From Acholoe squamosa (lineage: Eukaryota; Annelida; Polychaeta; Phyllodocida; Polynoidae): 64,000 bases of DNA. The position numbers and the translations under genes are program-made. The stretch is taken from contig OX439041.1 of NCBI GenBank assembly GCA_949317995.1, forward strand, positions 44,501,269 through 44,565,268, in the 5' to 3' direction. The notes beneath the pieces were generated by a model. The model searched no databases. It had not been told where the DNA came from and saw only the letters and a list, made by a program, of their open reading frames with translations. Below are positions 14,801 to 29,800 of the stretch, in pieces; positions within the stretch are counted from its first letter, which is position 1; each line of letters opens with the position of its first letter.

Positions 14801-17800
14801 TCGAAAACTAAAATCATGACCTTTGCTTCTTCAACTAAATTAAAAAGAATACAGAAACCAAAAATTGTCCTGAATGGAAAAACACTTATGAATGTTTCAT
14901 CATACAAATATCTGGGGGTGACTTTGGACCAAGAATTGAATTTTAATATGTACTTAAGAAATGTTATAAAAAGTGCTCGCTTCAAATCATTAATCTTGTA
15001 TAAAACCAGGAAATATTTGTCAACTACTGCAAGAATAAGAATGTATAAGATGCATATTATTCCTATCATAGAGTATTGTGATATATTGTATAATGGAGCT
15101 AAAGCTGACCTACTATTAGAACTACAACGATTACAAAACAAATGTTTAAAAACTTGCTTAGATGTTCACCTACTGACTCCAACCAATTTTGTCCATAGGG
15201 AAACAGGTACTCCCATGTTAGAGCCTAGCAGATTTCATCATATTAAAATGCAAAGATCTACAATGGATAAGTATATCAAACCTAATGTAAGAATCACTAG
15301 ATTTTCTAATGCACCTGTGTTAAAATATGAAAAGATCAATTGTACATCATATGCTAAGTCACCGGAATATCTATGCGCTCAAACCTGGAATAATCTCGAT
15401 ACCAACACTAGAAATGTGAGGGACATAGATAGATTTAAGGCTGTATCCAAGAAAGTCTTAACCGACTCTATTGATATATAATCATATCAGTCTTTGCCAG
15501 ACTTGCTGTATTAATTTTGTTATGTATATAGTCAGGGTGGGGATATAATTATTATTGTAGTTAAAGTACACAAAGTGTCCCAGTTTGTTCCAAAAAATTG
15601 TTATTATAGTCATATTTCTATGAGAAATGGTAGGTGTTTATATGGCCAGATCACAACAACATTATTTAAATGACGATCTGGTCATTAGCTGTTTGGTCAC
15701 GTTATTATTATTACTATTACCCAATAAATGGGTAATTTACAATGTATTACCGTATGTACATAGGCTGATGAACTCATGGAAATTATAATCAAATATGTAT
15801 GACCGTATGGAGACTTATAGACTGCGCCTATGTAAACATGATGAAATACTTTCAGACCAAATAAAGTTTAAAGTTGTTCAAAAAAAGACTTGTGTGTACA
15901 CAGCTAATGGCAAATCCTGCCTATACTCTGAAATGTGCATTTGTATGTTGGTTATCATCTCCCTTCTACCTGTACTTTGAAATGTGCATTTGTATGTTGG
16001 TTATCATCTCCCTTCTACCTGTACTTTGAAATGTGCATTTGTATGTTAGTGATTATATTATCTCCCTTCTTAATGTGCATTACCTGTTTGTTGATGAATA
16101 GACATTATACCTTCAACTTTAAGCTGTAAAGCCAATTTGTATGTACCTGCTGTTATGTCCTGCAAATCTGATGCTACGACCAACATAGAAATGAAGGTAC
16201 ATTCCATGTACCACCATAATGACTTCTGCCTGGGGGTGATTATAGCTGCCAAGTACGCCATGTCTGGGTGGCAGGAAAGGTTATGACTGTCTGTAAGTTA
16301 ATGTGCATATCTGCCAATGTAAATGTTATCTGAGGGCTCTGGTCTAGGCAGAGAGTGGGTCAGGCATGAGGAGCTGCTCTGCTAGGTCTTGGAGTCACTA
16401 CCAATATTAGCTCTAGTATACCTATATATCTATAGCCCACTGTTCATGGTGACTTACTCGCCGTTGCAGCATTAAGCATTATCATCGCACAGCATTGGTA
16501 GGTTATCTGCCGATGCAGCGTTCATGAATACATTATACAAGGAAAAGTGCCTTATGGCACTGAGTGAATTATGACACTTGGTTTCTGTTTAATTTCTCCC
16601 CTCTCCCCTCAAGAGGACTCAAATCATCTCTCTTCTTTTTCTTTGCCTCTCCAACTTTAAACCCACCGATCCATCTTATTTAAAAGAAAAGAACACTCCC
16701 TTTATACCCATGATTTCCGCGAGATTCGCTTCCACCAGTGCTTTGACATTATTTGAAGGAATGCAATATTCAACAACAAAAAATAGTTTAGAAACATCTA
16801 ACAACACATTGTAGTTTTAAGTTCAATTTCGAATCCCACAACCCGCTTAAAGTGGGTGGCAGCCTCCACAACCTGTTTCATTGCATAGATTTCTGCACAA
16901 GTGTTAAGGAACAGGGCATACAAGAAGCCTGGTACCATCGAACTAAGTTGGAAGGGCTGGGAGTTGAACACCCAACCTTCTGTGTGAGAGACAAACAGCT
17001 TACATGGTAGCCACGGAATCTGCTTAGTGCTGGTATAAGAGGCACATGAACTTATTCACAATCTGTTACTACCGGTTGCATGTGTTGACACAGATATATT
17101 TTGATTACTTTGGTGGCTCAAAACATAAGAAGTATGCATGGAACCAAACATGTTGAAAATGCATTTACTGCAAAGAGATCACTGTCGTCTATATTCTGTG
17201 GAAGTCATAATAAAACCGTAGTGTTGTAGATTTTAATAGAATAGTAGAGAATAGACCTGTGAGACATAGCGCGGCAACTTGTAATCTTGTGTCTAGTGAT
17301 AGAATAATAGGAAAGCTGACTTCAAAGGCAATTAAAGGTTGTACCATCTGGCTCACCCTGTAACTCTTGTGCTGCCTTGTACTACTAGGTATACTACCGA
17401 GAAGTTCTGCCAGCCCATAGATGACCACTACAAATGGTAGAGGTGGGCATGTTCAATGACCCAGAACCATATGCACCAAGGATCCCAGAATGACTAGGGT
17501 TGTGTGTGGCAGTCCTACCAACCCCAACAGCATACAGCTGGTCACAACCCCTCCCCACCAAACTGGTAACCCCCTCCCCTCTGTAGACAGGGTACACCAA
17601 GTTTAGCATTTGTCTCTCCATAGAGATTTATAGAGATTCTAAACAGTAAATATCTTCTTCAAATACAGAATATATGATCCAAATGTACCATAACCCCGTG
17701 AGATGAAACCTTTAGTACATATATACAGCAATTTCAGACCACAGAATTATCAGATAAAGCCTACAGAGATGTATTGGTGAATCTTAATTTTGTCTTATGC

Positions 17801-20800
17801 TAATCTTCTATAGAGCTCCAGGAGCTGAAATGTCTAATCTAATCATAAAACCCAAACTAAACATATATCATAAAAACAAGTTATCTACCATTAGTACATA
17901 CATATGCTGATAACAATGCCTCAATATTGTGCCAAAATAGTCCATAGGAGAAAAACAGTGAACGAAAATAGAAATCAGGGCTCCCCTATCCCTTACACCG
18001 TGGCGACTCTGAACCATTGACTAGTCTACAAGTCTCACTAGTAGGACTTAGAGTCGCCGCGCTAAAAATTACAGCATTGTCTTTCAAAAGCCCTACATCT
18101 TTATTACATTTCATGGATCAACATGTTGGTGTTCTAGAAAAAAAAAATATGCTGAAAGTCCAAACATTTTTACCCAATCCCCTCTAGCCACTTTAATTTG
18201 AGGACAGAATATTGTACAGCCAACTAGATATGGTGTTGTGCTTGAAATTCTGATGTTTGGCTTCAGTTTATTATCCTCTGTTATTACACAACCTCTGTGA
18301 TTTTTCTGGATATTCCCATTCTGATACCTGTCGATATTGCAGGTCTTAGTAGTGCTAATATCCATGGATATCGGCACTTCTAGGAGTGCTGATATCCATG
18401 GATATCAGCACTCCTTACATGTCCTAACATGTCGTATGTTACATGTTAAAACCCAAAAAATTTTCATTGCCAGGGTAGGGGTAGAACCTGCAGTCTCCTG
18501 GTCCCAAATCCAACTCCCTATGCAGTGTGCCTCAGGGACTGACGAGAAACGCCTGATTAGAACCAGGTCTGTATAAGTCATTGATATATAGGCAAATGTT
18601 CACGAGTGGGGAGAATTTTCGAGGGTTATCTCACGCGCCGATCAGGTGCCGTATCGCACGACGCCCGCAGGGCGGAGTGCGATGCGGCACCTGATCGGCA
18701 AGTGAGATAACCCTCGAAAATTCTCCCCACGAGTGTTCATTTGCATTTATTTCATGTTATTTTGATCTAAAACTGCTGAATTACAATAGAATTTACCAGA
18801 ATGACTCCCCGTGCGCATTGTTTACATCGCCATCTTGGAGCTATGACGTCATCAAATGGTCATGTGACCTCGGCGTGTGATATTTTCGCGGGTTATCGCA
18901 CGGGGGGGGGGGTGGGGTGAGATACGGCCCTCGAGTGCTAGATCTATGGGCTGTCAGTATCTCGGGCATATCAACATGCAATAAGGTTGTGTCCCCCCAC
19001 AACAACTCTCACATGTGCAAGGTTAGAATAGCATTATAATTATAGAGGACTGCTGGATGCGTTCAAACCAAGCCAAGCCAGGCGCCGAGGTGTGTGTACT
19101 GATGGTCTATTGGTTAGAATGCCACCAGAAGCTGTCCGCATTCTTGCCAACCCTTCCCCAGCACTACTGCTGATTAAAGACGACTGCTGGACACCTTCAA
19201 ACCAAGCCAAGCCGGGCGCCGAGGTGTGAGACCAGGTAGTCTAGTGGTTAGCGCATTGCGCTCAGCTTCTACAGGTAGCGGGACGAGTCCCAGTCCCGGT
19301 GAACTTTTTTTTTCACGTTCAGACCAAACCAACGGCTGCCGGGCGCCGAGGTGTGTGTACCGATCATGTACACACACTATGGCAGGCACGAGTCCCGGGG
19401 AGGGGGAACAATTTTTGTTTTCAACTTTATCTATTAATATTCTATTGATTATTTATTGATTTTTTATTGATTAATTGAGTAAGGAATGGGCTAATGGGCA
19501 CCTCATTCAGTGTATCGTAGGATATCGTAACTTGTGGCCTATGGCCACTCATTAGGAAATCCTATGATACACTGAATTTGGTGCCCGTTAGCCCATTCAT
19601 TACTCTCTTACTGTATGTGTTATTGAAGTCTGTAAGTTATCTATATCAGTGCTCTTTGGTGTCCTATTAACCAACCCTGATGCTTAATCCTTAAAGAACG
19701 ACATGGTACCTCACACTCATTTCCTTCCTTGGTGCACCAATGAAGTGCCAATAGGTGATTTACCAATCTTTCTGTGTGCCTTAGGGCCAGACCGGTCCAC
19801 CCATAGGCCCCGGTCCACTGTGTTGGTAGGATAATGAATGCATTCACAATTCATTCACCTGTGCTCCAGTCAACAAAATGGCAAACCAGTAATCCCTAAA
19901 TGTGATAGGCCACTCATGAAGGGTTTTACTTTGCCCAACCTAAAACATACACCTCAACATTTTGCGTTGCCCGACTTTTCAACTTAACTTGGCCTGGAGT
20001 TTCAGATTTTAACATCTCTGAAGTGGGACTATTCGACCTTGAAGAACAGTTAATGTCTTGTATTCTGCTGTAAAGGTCAGCAATAGCCTCACAGCTGGGG
20101 TACCTCTGCTATTCCGAGTTAGCAGGTTGTCCTATAGGCCCCGCCATTACTGGAGCTTGCTATCAGCAACTTCTACTGATAACACCTATTAGATTGGTAA
20201 CGACGGTACCGTCGGTACCAGTTGGCCCCCGAGAGGACCGCAGTGAATAGTTGGTGTCATTTCATTGACCGATAATCAAACCAGCTAAGGCCGTATAGGG
20301 CTCAGTACTGAGGCCTAGTGGGTCCGCCATTACTTGATCCTGCATTGGGTGAGATAAGCACTGATAACAACCAGCATGATTCGTACCAGGTATTACATAA
20401 TGTACCCAAAAAATTCTGCAGTAAATACAGGGACTAATGTGATTGGTCAATAATGCAATCCGAGTAAACCCTATAGGGTAGGGGTGAAGAAGGGGTAGGA
20501 GGGAGGGGTAGGATACCTAAACACAACAACTTCTAGGAGCACAGATGTAAACACCATCCCCACATACAGTATACACCTATAATACCTGCTGAGCACCTTC
20601 TGGTCTTACACTGCAACAGGAATTACTTGGATTTGCTCCAAGCTATAGAACTCTGCTGGAAGGGAGGTTACATGAATTGATTCTCTTTGTGGGAGTTTCT
20701 CTCCATCCTAAATAGTTCACTGATTTATTTCAAGGGGTGGTTCAATGAAGTTTACTTGATTGCCTGTTTGATTGATATCAGCCTAAAGACGTTTGATGGA

Positions 20801-23800
20801 TTACAGAGTCACTGTCATCCAGTTTTGTGTCGGTGTTTCATGTTCAGATCTGACTTCTGTGCACTCTTCTAGTCCAGAAAGTTCATCCTTTCTTGCCGAG
20901 TCTACAGACTATGGGAAAGGCATGGATTTCCCCCTCTCTTTTGCTTTTCTTTCCTTCTTTCTTTTCCTTTTTTTTTTGGGCATTGGCACCAGTGCTGTGT
21001 TTTCCTAGCTGGCCTCCAGTACAAGCTATATCGCCGTTATCTGTGTGCCAGATACATGACTGCTGTGTCACTTTACTGTATTGCAGGATCTAAGTAGTGC
21101 TGGATGTTAGTGATACATTGCACCTGGCACCTATAAATACAAGATATCTGCACCCCCACCCACCTATCTCCACCATTCCCTGGGCCTTCTTCAGTACAGT
21201 CAGTGCAAACCAGTCAAGAACACTACAGCACATGGTATTATTCAGGCTAAGGCTTTTCTTCTGGGGAATTTGAGGTATCCCCCACAAGCCCTAGGCAGAA
21301 CTAAAGACTCCTCTGTGTGTATGTCAAAGACTGCTGTGTGGAGGCAGGAGTCCAAACACCCTCAGCTGATGCTATATACCTATATACCTGCAGGCTGAGG
21401 AGGCTACGCATAACCAATTTATAACTCTCTAATAAGCAGCTTCTGCTCATTGAATACCGGCCCCCCCCCCGTTCCAGGTCACTGACCACACCTGCCTGCT
21501 GGCTGACTGACCTTAGAGTGACCTCTGCTGGTCGGTGTGACCTTGTGTTGACCTTGTGGTATCTCCGGCAGGTATCCCCTGGTGTAGGTATATCCTCCTG
21601 TGTGTTGGGCTGGGCGGCCAGTGGCTGGGTGAGCTGCTCCTGTACTGAGTTAAGGAGCTACAGAGCTATGGGATGCTCCTCTTGCTGGAGGAGGCGGGGT
21701 AGGAGAGGGGGTTAGAAGTGGTACACCACAAAGTCTCTGATAGTGTTTGTGTACAGAGAGCTGCAGCCTACTGCTGAGTCGGAGGTGTTAGATATGAGCA
21801 GCTCCCTCATCTTCCTTCTTTACGTTGCCTGAACAATGTTGGTGTAGCTGATGTATCTCTCCATGTCTAACCTGTCCCTGAAAGCCTACCACATTACCTG
21901 TCCTTGCTCTGCTAGCCCATATATTACATGTTCCGCTCCTACAAACCCCTAAATAGTACCTGTCCTACCTGTCCATGGCCTATGGGTCTCCATGCATTAG
22001 GAGTTCCTGACCTACGTGTCCCTGTCACACAGGCTCCTACATAACAATGTCATGTTCTATCTCTTCCTGTGCTACAAGCCCCTGCAGCACCTCCCCCTGT
22101 TCTACCTGTCCTGGGCAACCCACATTACCTGTCACTGTCCATCAAGCCACATTACCTCCCCTGTCCACCAAGCCACTACATTACCTGCCCCTGTCCACCA
22201 AGCCCCTTCATTACCTGCCCCTGTCCACCAAGCCCCTATGGTACCTGTCCCTATCCACCAAGCCCCTGCATTACCTTCCCTGTCCGCTAAGCCCCAACAC
22301 TGCCCGCCAAAGTCCTACAAGACCCTACATTACCTTCCCTGTCCACCAAGCCCTAAATTGCATGTTCCTTGAAAACAAGTCCCTACAATGCCTGACCCTG
22401 CTTTGGATGTATTTGGGTAGATGATGCTAGGCTAACAATCAGCCTGGCAAAAACGTGCAGGAAAAACAACTTGTCTTAACGTAGCAGGACTCTATCAGAA
22501 GTATTTGTCGGTCTGTTTGACATCTTGATTTTACAAACTATTTCATGGAAATATACAGGCCTATTTAGTAAATGACTATCTGACTAGAATAAACTTATCT
22601 AAGAGACAATAAAAACGAATAGATATAAAATAGGACTGCTTATAGAAAAGGCTTTGTGGTAGGTTAAGAACTAATCCTATCAGGGGTTGCTAAGCAACAG
22701 CCTTAGTGACATTCTGATCTGTATATCTTTGTTGGTACTGGGTTGGTGAACAGAAAACACACATAGTGATACTGATTACAAGTACAGCAACGACCAGCTG
22801 GTGAGTGAGTAAGTAATAGATGTTTAACGCCATTTTGACAACTAAGGTCATATTCATGGCGAGAACTACATGACACAATTTCACAGGGGAATGTGTCGTG
22901 CCCACGCATATGTGCACCACATTGCACACATCCTGAGTGGATAGGAAAGAGGAGAAATAGACCCTTTTAAGTGGGCTAGGGAAGCCCTACGACCAGCTGG
23001 TAAGGAGCTGTTCAGCTATCATCTTTGTGTAGATTAGCTGGTACCGGGTCACTTCAACGACAAGGTAAGGGTATTAAAGGAGGACCGTCACTTATATAAA
23101 CAATGAGGGTCGGTCCCCAATGCTAGATACACAATAAAGTGACTTACATGTTAAGCAAAAATGATAATTTAATGTCAGGCTGGTATATCACTGTTCAAAA
23201 CAGAAAATAGATTGTATGCAATTGATGTATAAATACATGCTGACGAAATATAAAATTGAATGAAATGAGAAATCAATAAGAAACAACGGTGGTGCAGGGG
23301 CAGAGCCCCCGATTTCTGCAGGCCCTCATGAAACATGAAATAGTTTTTAAAAAGAGAAGGGAAAGGGGGGGGGGGTGTGAGGGCAGAGCCCCCGAATTCT
23401 TTAGAAAACCCCTACTCAAACATTTTAAACTTGTAAATAGAAGAAACCTTGTAAAAATGCTACTTGTATAAGTTGTAGGTTTGGGAGACCTTAATGGCTA
23501 TACACACATAATCCGACCAGCTCTAATTTTAATCCTAATTAGTAGAGTGTATATGCAAGACTTGGTCGTCGAAGTGATCCCGAACCGATTAGCTAGCAGC
23601 ACATAAAGCTAGGAACCAGCAATTCCATTTGGAATTTTCAATGGCTTTATCTAGGTGACCCTACCTTTTTTCTTCTACATTTTTGATTAGTTTCCTTTAA
23701 TTGTCGAAGGCAAGAGCAAGCAATCAAAATAATATTGAGCTGTTTACAACATAACCTACCCCGCTGTAGCGAGTTGGTCCGAGTAGGACCAGAATAGGGT

Positions 23801-26800
23801 ATGGGCGGGTTACAGACATACCATAGTGGCCTGTTAAGCACCCGTGTGCTTATAAATTTCACTACCACCTGTACTCCCAGCATTTATTTGGCACTTTTTG
23901 AATATGGTTTTCAGTGCTTAAGATTGGCTGCAATACCCCCTTACCTAGGCACCTATTCAAGACCAGCGCTTATTTGAAGCACCAGCGCATATACGAGCCA
24001 CTATGGTATATACATTGTAGATTGAAGTCATCCGTATCTCATTGTTATCACATCCACAGCATGGGGCAGACTACCACACTAACTCCCAGCCTGCCAGAAC
24101 AGACTCCTGTGTTTGTGTTACCATGGCAACTGTTAACTGGTGCCGCAGGTGAACTGCTACCGTCTGGTTGCCTAGAAACGCTGCATTTATACTAGGTCTA
24201 TAAACTCAAGGCAGAATATTCTACCAGTACTGTATTACAATTTTTCTCCTATTGTCTCTTAACTGGATTTATATAGACATGATTAAAATGCCCAAACACA
24301 CTAAATGCCTATGGATATTAATGTCCTTCTTGTTGAAATATTTGAAGAAAGTTGTTTTTTAGAGCTAGAATTTTACCGATTACACTGTGCATGAATCAAT
24401 ATTTATTCTTTATAATATGCAACATGTAGCCAACCCTCTTCAACTTGCTCTTTCTTTGTCTAAGTTCTACCATGCATCCCTGTGTTATCAAATATAACCA
24501 CACTCTAAACTAATGTGAGATACTATGAGGGTGTGGGTGTGCACCAGCTGAGGGAGGTTTATCAGGCTAGGTCACTTGACAAGTGGGCACTTAGAGGCAG
24601 ACAGAAATCACACCCCGGGATCACACCCCGTGTACTGTATACCCCATTACGTACCTATACACAAGGTCCTACTACAGACTAATATCCTGCTTGTAGGATG
24701 TAGGCTAGATTAGCATAGTTCACCCTAGGGTCAGTACCTGGCACATTACAAAGGTTATGGAGAACAAATAGGCCTGCTACAACCAAGAATGCCTGGACCC
24801 CACCCTGCCAAAAATAATGATATAAGAAATTAATATGTATAGCCGCTTTCCTTTAAATACCCCCCCCCCCTCAATGTTTTCTTATCGTGTGCACAATTTT
24901 ACCCTTTTTTTCTCCCTAGCTACGCGGTATACAGCTTAAGCTGCTTCCTGTCCCCAGCTACAGCCTCTTGTTGTGCAATGAGTCATTCCTGTCCACAGCT
25001 GTCCTACCAACAGCCACAGCTACAGCTGCTACCTGTCTACAGCCACAGTAGCTCCCTGTCCATGTCCGTGCTACCCTATCAACCGCTACGGCTGCTACCC
25101 AGAGTGAAAGCCACTCCCTGTTCACAGCCACCCTACCACCAGCTACTCCAATCATTCCCTGTCCACAGCTACAGTTGCTGCCTGCCATCAATGACTGAGA
25201 GCCACTCCCTGTCCACAACTACCCTACCAAAAGCTCCAGCTGCTCTTTATCTATAGCTCCAGCTGCTCCCACAGCTACAGTAGCTCCCTGCTTTCATCTC
25301 CAGCTACTCCTTTCCCACAGCTCCAGCTGTTCCCTGCCAATAGCTACAGCCGTTGCTCCTTGTGTATGGCTTTTGCCGCTCAACTGCTCAGGGGTAGCAG
25401 TATTAACTACCACATTTACAGTTACTCCCTGCCCATGGCTACAGCTGCTCTCTACCAAAGGCTACAGATGCCCCCTGCCAACAGCTACAGCTATTCCTCC
25501 CTGTACGTCCCTTTTGATGCCCAATTGCCTCAGAATCAACTTGGTGTGTCTGTTTCATTCTCCATATCTAATCTTACAACTCAATTTGTTACCTACTGGG
25601 TCACCTAACAAATGGCTATCACGTAGTTGAGGAGATACCCCTATGTTGCCATGGCAACGTTGTCACGGAAGTCCCTGATCTATTTATAGAAGGTGTATGT
25701 GTTGGGAGGTCGCCCTCCCCAGGGGTGGGGTGGGGGTATTTTTAGCAGTCTGTGAGCAGATCCTGTTTCTGCAGAGCAGCTCATTGGTGGAGTCTGGCAC
25801 CAACAGACGTGCGTATGTCTGTGCTTTCTTGTATAATGAGTAGCAGGAGCAAAACCAGGTATTTTCAAATGGGAAAGATCTAGTAAATCTATTCCAAACT
25901 TGTACAGAAAAGCGTCGCACCGCAGTAAAAAAAAAAAAGAGAAGAAAAACTGAACTTTTTTGTCCCGCAGACAGGAGTTTGTAAATCCCCTCCCCCCTCC
26001 CGTGTATTTTCATAAACAAGTAACAGGGTTCCAACAAAATCCCCAGACTCAAATTCCATGACATTTCCATGACAAAAATATAAATTTTCTATGACATTTT
26101 AAAATATAGTTGGACATTATCAGGGTTGACCTCCCGGAAAAATTCCTGCCATCGAGGTGGAAAGAGTCCACTCCAATTGATTTTTGCAATAAATATTCAG
26201 TTTTCCCATTTTCCTTGACTTTCCATGACTCAAGACGAAATTTTCAGAAATTCCATAAAATTCCATGACTGTCCTAGACAGCTTTTAATTCCATGATATT
26301 CCATGACTTTCCATGACGTGTGTGAACCCTGAGTAAGCAAACTCCAACCCTGAGGAAATCAGACCCCTGCTTGTAAAATAATGTAACTAGGGGCTGGTTG
26401 AAAACTAGTCTACACCCAACCATATCCACCCCTCCTCACTTTGAATGCTGCTCGTTTGCGGGGGTGGGTGGGGGTACACGCTCATACTGTTGCTGAGGCA
26501 GCAAAGTTGGAAGTCTCTTAACCACAGTTGCTAATCCACTCAAACAATGCAAATGAAACTAATACAATCCTGGTGGGCCAACCAAAGAAATCTACCAGTC
26601 ATTGTGGTTTTCTTTCCAGTCATACCCAATCAACATCATTTAAAGTTTAGCTCTTCAAAGATTGCATGCATAAATAATTCTTCATGTTACATTGTACGTC
26701 TACACCAATGCCAGACTAAAGTTATGTTTCAAGTTCTATAGGTCTCCACAAAGAAGACCACATTGCCCTTCATATTGACCGTAGGGTTAGTTATGTAGGA

Positions 26801-29800
26801 CATTGGCCATTTCTGCTGACACGGCGAAATATGGACCATAACATTTCTTGAACAGAAAAAAAAAATCAGAGGGAACTCGAAGATTTCGCCCAGAAAGCGT
26901 ATGTAGAATTGGAGATGTCACTTGTCGAGAAATAGGAATTCTATGATACATATAATCCAGTGGAAACTCAGGAACCTCCACACAAAAAATGGAAAAAGAT
27001 AGAAGTAGGTTCCAGTGAGTTCCCCTTCTCTGTACTAAGAATGCCTACTCATTGTATACCCCATGTTTCTGGTTACTACAACTATCCTACTCTGTAGCCT
27101 TTGTACCTAACTCTTCCTCCCTAACTACCCCAACACTGACACTCTGCTATACATACTCTTCTTAGTTTGCTGGTGAGAACTTAAATACTGTAACATCATG
27201 ACGATAGAAATGAACCCCTCTTTTGGCTTAACTTAAGATTTTTGATTTATTCAATGTGGAAGTTTAAGTGCAAAATGCAGATGGAGTCTAATAGATGCTT
27301 GCACGTTTGGATTTCTTAGTAGGCCTACATAATTAATGATTTTTGTTGCATCGTCAAACACATAAGCTTAATTACTGTTATAACGGTAGTGAACATTATT
27401 CTCTACAATATCACAAACCTGAATGGCTTATCCATTATCACCCTGACCGACATCTTCATCTCCATACGCTTTGATAAATTAAAGAGCTATACTAACTAGA
27501 ACTAGCAACAGTCTTAACGTCCATATCCACAAACACTACGACCTAGCCACTCAAATAGTTGTCCTGACTGCAGCCAACTAAAGACTAACTAGCTAAAATA
27601 GACCAATAAGGAGATAGAAGACACTAACCTGATGTTACAGGATGTGGACGCACAGGCAGTTATCTCCTACTGAAAGGTCATAGGCTACAGTCCGCAGAGA
27701 CCACCCCCCCCCCCACCTCCATCCTATACAACACAGAGGCAATGCCTTTAATTGTTAAGGAGTGGTCAATACCTTCCTGCAAGGGTTGTTGGACGTTGTT
27801 GGGATAGGGATAGAATTAAAAAGGAGCTTGGCCTCTAGGCAGTGAGGGGGGGGGGTGGCAGGCAAGAATGTCGAAAAAAATGATAACAGGTCATGGAGTT
27901 GGGTAGAGATCAGAAATAAAACACTTAATTGGACCACTCATAATTTAAGTTACACATTTTTTTTAAAAAAATCCTCCCCAGGTGTTCATTTTTATTTATG
28001 GAAGGAGGTACACAGTTCGTCTCCCGAGGTGTTGATAAATGACCGCTCCCTCTCAGGGCCATCAGTAATCACCTGAGCTTGTAGAGGTGAGTAGGTAAGG
28101 GAGGGGGGTAGTGTGGACGTGGATATCAGAGTACAGTTATATACTGTGCCTTATGTTAACGGAAAGAGAGTGAGTATATCTATATCAATGTAATATTCAG
28201 TATGATTACATTAATGGAAAACCAGTGAGTTCACCAATGTTAAAGTTATGAATTATGAGGATGAGACATTGTGTACAAAACCGTTCAAGTGTGAGGTAAT
28301 AGTCTAAGAGTGGCATCATGCCCCTTGTTCAGCATGATGTATTGGTGCACCATGCTGCTTCTTGTAAAAGGTCAATGGATTATGCTGCCCATTTGGCTTA
28401 GGTTTATCATTTACTCGGGTAATAATAATGGGAAGCCTGGTTACCTTTCTGAATATAACCATTGTTGTTTTTGCCATGTGACATTTAATGACTGAGTTAA
28501 ACACACTAAGGAGCAATCTAGTGACCTTATTTAAGCATTGACTGTCTAACGATGAGGCACAGCATTCATAGGACGAGTGAGTAAGTAATAGATGTTTAAT
28601 GCCATTTCGACAGCTAAGGTCATATTCATGGCAAGAACTACATTACACAATTTCACAGAGGAATGTGTCAGTGCCCGCGCATATGTGCACCACACACATC
28701 CTGAGGGGATAGGAAAGAGGAGAAATAGACCCTTTTAAGTAGGCTAGGGAAGCCCATTCATAGGACGAGAATTATTCGTGGTCACCGAGTGGGGAACTAA
28801 ATGATAAGGACAGAGCTGGATGGAACCCCATCTTTCAGGTATTAAGGACCTACTCCCATGATTGCTAGTATTTAAACAACTCTGGAACGATTAGAAGCGT
28901 TAGCTTCTGGATAAAAAAAAAATCATTGCTAGTTTTACTCGTATGGTATTTCATGCAGAACAAAGCTCTTGCAAACCTCACGTGATGCGTCTTAATTTTG
29001 TCCTATTATTTAATAAAAATCGGTACTCTGAATAGACATCTTCTAGATGTTACTCCTCGGTACTCTCTAATTCAACCCTAGGTGACACAGGACCTAGAGC
29101 AGGTCAGAAATTATCCATCCACACTGAAAATGCCACAGCTTTTATGTGAAATGTTGATGCAATATAAATCGTTTCTGATTACTACAAATATACTCTAAAT
29201 ATTGTTTAAGTCGTATTTAAAAGTGTTGGCATGGCCAGTCTGAATATACCATTAACCCTTGCTTTTCTGTCTGGCACATTGCCTCTATTTCAACCACCCT
29301 GACTGACCACCCCCCAACAGACACACATACCACACAGAGTGAGGATAAGTAAGACACTAACCTGTCACACCCTGTACTATGTACTGACTGTATTATCCAG
29401 TTCTGGCTGTCTCGTCCTTGTCCCTCTTACTAGTCAAATTAAATGCTGAGAAACCCCCATCTAGGGATTTCCTGGGGATTCCTAGGAGCATCAAGTACTG
29501 CCACGTAGTGCCCATATCAGACACTAATACAGAGGCCTGAAGCGCCTACCTGTGGACTACTCGTGAAGCACGTTGAATGAACAGACACTGATGGCTGTTT
29601 GAAGGCATTGAGGAAGGGTGGCAGGGATGGAAGAAGGGATATAGACAATGGGGGGAATGAGAAAAGGAAGGGGTGAGGAAGGGAGAGAGGTAAGGAGGGA
29701 GAACCTCTGAAAAGCAGGGAGATATGGGGCAGAAGGATGGGAGAGAAATATAGAGCTTGCAAGAGACAACAAAAAAGAGTTAGGGGAGCAGCCACAAAGA

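Noticed and set aside
22016-22424. Pro-rich overlapping ORFs
   Set aside because: Explained by the C-rich minisatellite.
24958-25630. ORFs in the CAGCTACAG-type repeat
   Set aside because: Low-complexity repeat on both strands, no splice context.
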